The position numbers were made by a program, and so were the translations under genes. From assembly GCA_023387775.1 (NCBI GenBank), contig JAEWHN010000175.1, forward strand, positions 1 through 18,901: a stretch of 18,901 bases of DNA, in the 5' to 3' direction. The notes under the pieces were generated by a model that did no database searches, was not told the DNA's origin, and worked only from the letters and a program-made list of their open reading frames with translations. Below, one piece after another: positions 15,546 through 18,901 of this stretch (its first letter is position 1; the number at the start of each line of letters is the position of its first letter). This DNA is from Pseudomonadota bacterium. Its GTDB lineage: Bacteria > Pseudomonadota > Alphaproteobacteria > Rhizobiales > Rhizobiaceae.

Positions 15546-15987
15546 TTTGAAGGTCCCTGTCCGTTGCTGGAGAGCGGCCTCTTTTTGTGGTCGCGGGCTG
15601 CTCTTCCGATGCTTCGAATGATGAACCCGAGGCTTGAATTCGCCGTTAAATCGCGTGCTTAATTTGGCGCAAACAAAGTCCAAACAACTGGTAAATTACT
15701 GAATTCATTAAGGATGCAAACCCGCGAAACCGCTGGAGCTTCCCGAAAATTAGATGAAAATTCACGTCACGGCCGGAAACCCTTTCCTAACCACGAATGC
15801 GGTGAACTTGCGCTGGAACTTGCAACATTCCTGCCGAAATCCCTCGGCGACACTCGCAAAAACCCCTCTCTCCTGCCGTTGCGGCACCGCTTTTGTTTTC
15901 CGAGGCGTTGGATTAGCTTACGTTTGCGTAAGCGGCCGATGCCGGGGGAGCGAAGCTCGGCCAGCCGCGCCTAGAGGGAGGACATGG
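15546..15987. other. Divergent intergenic region between the Sel1-like and DUF2147 genes
   Basis: About 440 bases without a supported gene. The part from about 15650 to 15770 is clearly more A/T-rich than its surroundings and probably holds promoters for the leftward Sel1-like gene. The plus-strand frames that cross it (from 15714 and 15754) start without ribosome sites and have Arg/Pro-rich translations. A perfect inverted repeat lies at 15916-15933 (separate entry). I see no structured RNA I can name. Confidence 0.5.
15916..15933. promoter_or_regulatory. Perfect inverted repeat upstream of the DUF2147 gene
   Basis: GCTTACG and CGTAAGC are exact reverse complements separated by TTTG, ending 54 bases before the start codon of the DUF2147 gene. 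The size and distance suit an operator. A short TTGGAT (15908-15913) directly before it may be a -35, but I see no good -10. The binding protein is unknown. Confidence 0.45.
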
Positions 15988-16332
15988 ATGTTTCGCAAAC
16001 TGAGCATGGCTGTTGCCGCTTTGACGCTGATGGCAGGCGCCGCATACGCCGACCCGATCGAAGGCAACTGGAAAACGCAGAGCGGCGAAACCGCGGCCAT
16101 AGGAAATTGCGGAGATGCTTTCTGCATTACGCTGAAGACCGGCAAGCACGCTGGAAAGCAGATCGGCAAGATGAGCGCCAGCGGAGATGGCAACTATGCC
16201 GGTTCCATCACCGACCCGGCGGACGACAAGACCTACAAGGGCAAGGCCAAGCTCAACGGAGGTGCGATGAAGATGAGCGGTTGCGTGCTGGGCGGCCTGA
16301 TCTGCAAGGGCCAGAACTGGACGAAGCTCTGA
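15988..16332 (+). CDS. Secreted DUF2147-family protein
   Basis: A 114-residue exported protein. A signal peptide of about 21 residues (Arg3, Lys4, then a hydrophobic core, ending AYA-DP) precedes a compact domain beginning GNWKT and containing GNCGDAFC. This is the usual opening of DUF2147 domains: G-W-T, then a C-containing strand. Lys/Gly-rich strands follow, and it ends SGCVLGGLICKGQNWTKL. Four cysteines (in GNCGDAFC and GCVLGGLIC) could form periplasmic disulfides. The start is fixed by GGGAGG (15976-15981) six bases before ATG 15988; the overlapping ATG at 15984 is out of frame. The family has no established function. It stands alone behind a palindrome and converges with the glutathione transferase gene. 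Confidence 0.88.
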   Translation: MFRKLSMAVAALTLMAGAAYADPIEGNWKTQSGETAAIGNCGDAFCITLKTGKHAGKQIGKMSASGDGNYAGSITDPADDKTYKGKAKLNGGAMKMSGCVLGGLICKGQNWTKL

Positions 16333-16354
16333 GAGGAGCCTAGATCCCATTCAA

Positions 16355-16389
16355 GATCCGGCCCGCGAGAAGCCGCCGCGGACCGGGTC
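16355..16389. terminator. Imperfect hairpin between converging genes
   Basis: GATCCGGCCCGCG (16355-16367) pairs with CGCGGACCGGGTC (16377-16389) with one mismatch and one G-T pair, and a nine-base loop. It lies between the DUF2147 stop and the end of the glutathione transferase gene, where a shared terminator would be expected. Neither side carries a clear T tract. Confidence 0.4.
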
Positions 16390-16403
16390 GTCATTTAGGC
16401 CCG

Positions 16404-17114
16404 TCAGGCGCGGGCGCGCTGACCAAACAGGATCTTTTGCGCTTCCTTGTCGGTCGCAAGGTTTTGGCGCTCGCGTTCTTCCTTGCCGACATCGATGCCG
16501 CGCCGCACCGCAGGCCGCGCCTTCATCGCCTCGAACCAGCGCTTTAGATTCGGAAACTCGTTCAGGTCCTGGCCCTGGCGCTCAAAGCCCATCACCCAGC
16601 CGATGCTGGCAATGTCGGCGATCGAATAGTCGCCGGCAAGGAATTCCCGATCGGCCAGGCGCTTGTTCATGACGCCGTAGAGGCGGTTCACCTCGTTTGT
16701 GTAACGCTCGATCGCATAGGGAACCTTCTCGGGCGCGTAGACGCGAAAATGGTTCGCCTGCCCGGCCATGGGGCCAAGCCCGCCCATCTGCCAGAACAGC
16801 CACTGGTCGACCTCGACGCGCTGGCGTTCATCGGAGGGATAGAGCTTGCCGAACTTGCGGCCGAGATACTGAAGAATGGCTCCGGATTCGAACACCGAGA
16901 TCGGTTCGCCGCCCGGCCCCTCGGGATCAATGATGGCCGGCATGCGGTTGTTGGGCGAGATCTGGAGGAAAGAGGGCTCGAACTGCTCGCCGCGGCCGAT
17001 GTTCACATATTTCACCGTGTAGGGAATGCCCAGTTCCTCGAGCATGATGGAGATTTTCCAGCCGTTCGGCGTCGGCCAGTAGTAGAGCTCGATCGGCTCG
17101 GTCTGCGTCGTCAT
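16404..17114 (-). CDS. yfcG: Glutathione S-transferase family protein, YfcG-like
   Basis: A cytoplasmic thioredoxin-fold protein of 236 residues. The N-terminal domain begins LYYWPTPNGWKISIMLEELG. In E. coli YfcG the corresponding Thr and Asn of TPNG hold glutathione disulfide; here they are Thr15 and Asn17. It continues with FLQISPNNRMPAI and FESGAILQYLGRKFG. The all-helical C-terminal domain has the family block QWLFWQMGGLGPM and then YSIADIASIGWV. YfcG-type enzymes reduce disulfides or peroxides using glutathione and lack the catalytic Ser/Cys of other classes. The start is supported by GGAGG seven bases before ATG on the minus strand. No operon partner is seen. Family assignment is firm; the in vivo substrate is unknown. 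Confidence 0.93.
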   Translation of the reverse strand: MTTQTEPIELYYWPTPNGWKISIMLEELGIPYTVKYVNIGRGEQFEPSFLQISPNNRMPAIIDPEGPGGEPISVFESGAILQYLGRKFGKLYPSDERQRVEVDQWLFWQMGGLGPMAGQANHFRVYAPEKVPYAIERYTNEVNRLYGVMNKRLADREFLAGDYSIADIASIGWVMGFERQGQDLNEFPNLKRWFEAMKARPAVRRGIDVGKEERERQNLATDKEAQKILFGQRARA

Positions 17115-17276
17115 GAAGTGGCCTCCAATGTCTCACTCAGGGGTCTCCTGCACATAAGCAGGCCCCGTGCAAACACAAGAAGCAGCTTCGTAAACGGCGA
17201 TTAATAAAATTGAACCCAAGATGAATGGACCTATCAGAGGCCATTCAGCCGCGCTCAGGCATTGTCATCCGCATTG

Positions 17277-17283
17277 AAGGAGG
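17277..17283 (+). promoter_or_regulatory. Strong ribosome binding site of the 54-aa membrane protein
   Basis: AAGGAGG, a near-complete match to the 16S anti-Shine-Dalgarno, lies eight bases before ATG 17292. It decides that start over an ATG 30 bases upstream and is the best reason to believe the tiny gene is translated. Confidence 0.75.
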
Positions 17284-17291
17284 CGCGGACA

Positions 17292-17456
17292 ATGCTAGCT
17301 CGTCGGTTCACGATCGTCTGTCTGCTGATGGCGCTGTTCGGCATATTCCTTTCGATGCTCGTAGCGCAAAGCCACTCGCCTCATTCATGGGAGCACGGCG
17401 CGGTTCGCCCCTGCTTCTTCGAAACCGGGCTCGTCTGCGCCCTTGGCCGCCATTGA
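17292..17456 (+). CDS. Tiny single-pass membrane protein (54 aa), unknown
   Basis: Not recognised. The N-terminus has two arginines (4, 5) followed by one strongly hydrophobic helix (about 7-25, TIVCLLMALFGIFLSMLVA). A short polar tail of 29 residues follows with three histidines and a Trp (HSPHSWEHG) and two cysteines (41 and 49). The positive-inside rule predicts an N-in topology with the tail in the periplasm, where the cysteines could form a disulfide. The segment could also be an uncleaved signal anchor. The very strong ribosome site argues that it is real. It is followed 34 bases later by another tiny gene, then by amn, all on the same strand. Confidence 0.7.
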   Translation: MLARRFTIVCLLMALFGIFLSMLVAQSHSPHSWEHGAVRPCFFETGLVCALGRH

Positions 17457-17490
17457 GATGCCGCATTCCTCTGCGTAAAGAAGCCCGCTC

Positions 17491-17688
17491 ATGAAAAAAG
17501 CCTTCGAACTTTTCCCGACATTCTTCACGCTGCTTCCTCGCGCAGCCCTGCTCGTGGGCCTGGTTGCAGGCCCTGCGCTGGCCGTTCCGGCCGCGCGCTC
17601 CGGCAGCGGTGCGACCATCGAAGCACCTGCGGCGAAGAAAACCGGTGCCGGTCTTTTCCTGCTGATGAGCCTGCAGCGCTCCAGCTGA
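17491..17688 (+). CDS. Tiny secreted or membrane protein (65 aa), unknown
   Basis: Not recognised. Lys2-Lys3, a hydrophobic stretch (about 18-31) and a likely signal-peptidase site after Ala31 (ALA-VP) suggest export. The mature part would be about 34 residues: an Ala/Gly/Ser-rich spacer (SGSGATIEAPAAKKTGAG) and a second hydrophobic patch, GLFLLMSLQRSS. Third codon positions are overwhelmingly G or C, as in the neighbouring real genes, which supports coding. The ribosome site is weak (AAAGAAG, about 17477-17483). It lies between the 54-residue membrane protein and amn. If the signal is not cleaved it would be a hairpin-like membrane protein. Confidence 0.6.
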   Translation: MKKAFELFPTFFTLLPRAALLVGLVAGPALAVPAARSGSGATIEAPAAKKTGAGLFLLMSLQRSS

Positions 17689-17753
17689 CAAAATACTGCA
17701 GGGTTTCGCGCGTACCCTCTCCCAAGAGCAACGGCGAAACTCTATATTGGGTC

Positions 17754-18901
17754 ATGGAAAAGAGAATCTATCCGGAACCCATTGAAACGATTTCCTGTCC
17801 AGAGCCTTTTGGACAGCAGTTTTTCTCGGACGCCGCCGAAGCGGTGAGCGCTCTGAAGATGCTCTACAAGCGCAACACCACGTTCTTGCGCAGTTCTTTC
17901 GCTTCGCTGGCAGAGACTGGCGACACCAACAAGCGTTATCGCGCGTTCTACCCCGAAATCAGGGTGACGACGTCTTCCTATACGCAGATCGACTCCAGGC
18001 AGGCCTATGGCCACATGCCCCTGCCCGGGCGGTATTCCACCACGATCACGCGCCCCGACCTCTTTGAAAGCTACCTGATCGAGCAGCTTCGGCTGATCAT
18101 GCGCAATCACGGCGTGCAGGTCACCATTGCCGAAAGCTCGACGCCGATCCCGCTGCATTTCGCGTTCTTCCAGGACGCGAACGTTGACGGCTCGATTGCG
18201 GAGCGCCTGAAGCGCCCGATCCGCGATCTGTTCGACGTGCCGGACCTCGACGGCACCGACGACCACATCGCCAACGGTACATTGGAGACCCTGCCGGGTG
18301 AACCGCGCCCGCTGGCGCCGTTCACCGCCCAGCGTATCGACTATTCGCTGCACCGGCTGGCGCACTACACGGCGACGGTGCCCGAGCATTTCCAGAATTT
18401 CGTGTTGTTCACGAACTACCAGTTCTACATCGACGAATTCTGCGCCTATGCCCGCGGGCTGATGGCCAAGGGCGGCGAAGGCTACGAATGCTTCGTCGAG
18501 CCGGGCAACATCATTACCATGGCTGGGCAGGCTGCGCCCGCCGAAGGCGCGACGCTGGCGCGCATTCCGCAGATGCCCGCCTACCACCTCAAGAAGCCCG
18601 GCCATGGCGGCATCACCATGATCAACATCGGCGTTGGCCCGTCCAATGCCAAGACGATCACCGACCATGTCGCCGTGCTGCGCCCCCATGCCTGGCTCAT
18701 GCTCGGCCACTGCGCGGGCCTGCGCAACACCCAGGCCTTGGGCGATTATGTGCTGGCGCATGCCTATGTGCGGGAAGACCATGTGCTCGACGACGACCTG
18801 CCGGTGTGGATCCCCATTCCGGCGCTGGCCGAAATCCAGGTCGCGCTTCAGGAGGCGGTGGCCGAGGTTACCGGCCTTTCCGGCTACGAACTGAAGCGCA
18901 T
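17754..18901 (+). CDS. amn: AMP nucleosidase (5' part, runs off the window)
   Basis: Hydrolyses AMP to adenine and ribose 5-phosphate in the cytoplasm, part of purine salvage and adenylate balance. The 382 residues present cover the N-terminal AMP-nucleosidase domain (YRAFYPEIRV near the start; then PFTAQRIDYSLHRLAHYTAT and FVLFTNYQFYIDEF) and much of the C-terminal nucleoside-phosphorylase-like domain. That part has VGPSNAKTITDHVAVLRPHA (about 294-313), GHCAGLRN, GDYVLAHAYVREDHVLDDDLP and PIPALAEIQVAL, all diagnostic of Amn. The family is usually about 480-500 residues, so roughly 110 are missing beyond the right edge. ATG 17754 fits the family N-terminus as I remember it, but no Shine-Dalgarno precedes it; a TATATT at 17743-17748 raises the chance of a nearly leaderless message. 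Confidence 0.95.
   Translation, partial: MEKRIYPEPIETISCPEPFGQQFFSDAAEAVSALKMLYKRNTTFLRSSFASLAETGDTNKRYRAFYPEIRVTTSSYTQIDSRQAYGHMPLPGRYSTTITRPDLFESYLIEQLRLIMRNHGVQVTIAESSTPIPLHFAFFQDANVDGSIAERLKRPIRDLFDVPDLDGTDDHIANGTLETLPGEPRPLAPFTAQRIDYSLHRLAHYTATVPEHFQNFVLFTNYQFYIDEFCAYARGLMAKGGEGYECFVEPGNIITMAGQAAPAEGATLARIPQMPAYHLKKPGHGGITMINIGVGPSNAKTITDHVAVLRPHAWLMLGHCAGLRNTQALGDYVLAHAYVREDHVLDDDLPVWIPIPALAEIQVALQEAVAEVTGLSGYELKR

Noticed and set aside
15714..15987. Longer start (15714 or 15754) for the DUF2147 gene or a separate small gene
   Set aside because: The frame at 15714 differs from the DUF2147 frame; the one at 15754 would bury a clear signal peptide behind 78 non-protein-like residues. The strong ribosome site at 15976-15981 fixes the start at 15988.
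1..18901. CRISPR array, insertion sequence, phage genes, toxin-antitoxin or defence system
   Set aside because: I looked for spaced direct repeats, terminal inverted repeats with transposase motifs, and clustered small defence genes on both strands and found none.

Overview
The window looks like ordinary chromosomal DNA from a GC-rich alphaproteobacterium of the Rhizobiales (Hyphomicrobiales), most likely the Mesorhizobium/Phyllobacteriaceae neighbourhood. This rests on the strong G/C bias at third codon positions, Shine-Dalgarno spacing, and protein sequences that read like rhizobial homologues (Sel1-like mini-protein, DUF2147 protein, AMP nucleosidase, isovaleryl-CoA dehydrogenase cluster). 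I see no transposase, integrase, phage gene, CRISPR array or rRNA. The genus is an inference, because no database search was possible.

Layout, left to right. (1) A tRNA-Ser(GCT) at 287-377, then a small conserved-looking protein gene (697-909). (2) A divergent drug-efflux module: a TetR-type repressor on the minus strand (1003-1551) facing an adaptor plus RND pump operon (1690-5948). A perfect palindrome (1577-1592) overlaps the promoter between them, and a textbook intrinsic terminator closes the pump operon (5958-5995). (3) A stand-alone HisC-like PLP aminotransferase (6130-7239). (4) A leucine/isovalerate degradation operon on the plus strand: a second TetR regulator (7567-8196), isovaleryl-CoA dehydrogenase (8177-9340), the carboxyltransferase subunit of methylcrotonyl-CoA carboxylase (9342-10949), a two-domain VOC (glyoxalase-fold) protein (11002-11772), and the biotin carboxylase/biotin carrier subunit (11803-13764). 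(5) Converging on it from the minus strand, a LivJ-like periplasmic branched-chain amino-acid binding protein (13848-14969), preceded on that strand by a small Sel1-like protein (15279-15545); a long hairpin lies between the two. (6) A secreted DUF2147 protein (15988-16332) converging with a YfcG-like glutathione S-transferase (16404-17114, minus). (7) Two very small membrane or secreted proteins (17292-17456 and 17491-17688), followed by the start of amn, AMP nucleosidase, which runs off the right edge.

The liu genes cover three consecutive catabolic activities: leucine uptake (binding protein only), isovaleryl-CoA to 3-methylcrotonyl-CoA, and carboxylation to 3-methylglutaconyl-CoA. The hydratase (liuC) and HMG-CoA lyase (liuE) needed to finish the pathway are not here. 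The efflux module also lacks a linked outer-membrane channel. The regulatory logic is unusually readable: both TetR genes sit next to near-ideal palindromes placed within or between promoter elements.

I do not find a clear undescribed system. The items most worth a second look are the VOC gene inside the methylcrotonyl-CoA carboxylase operon, the two tiny genes before amn, and several unexplained perfect inverted repeats in front of small genes.
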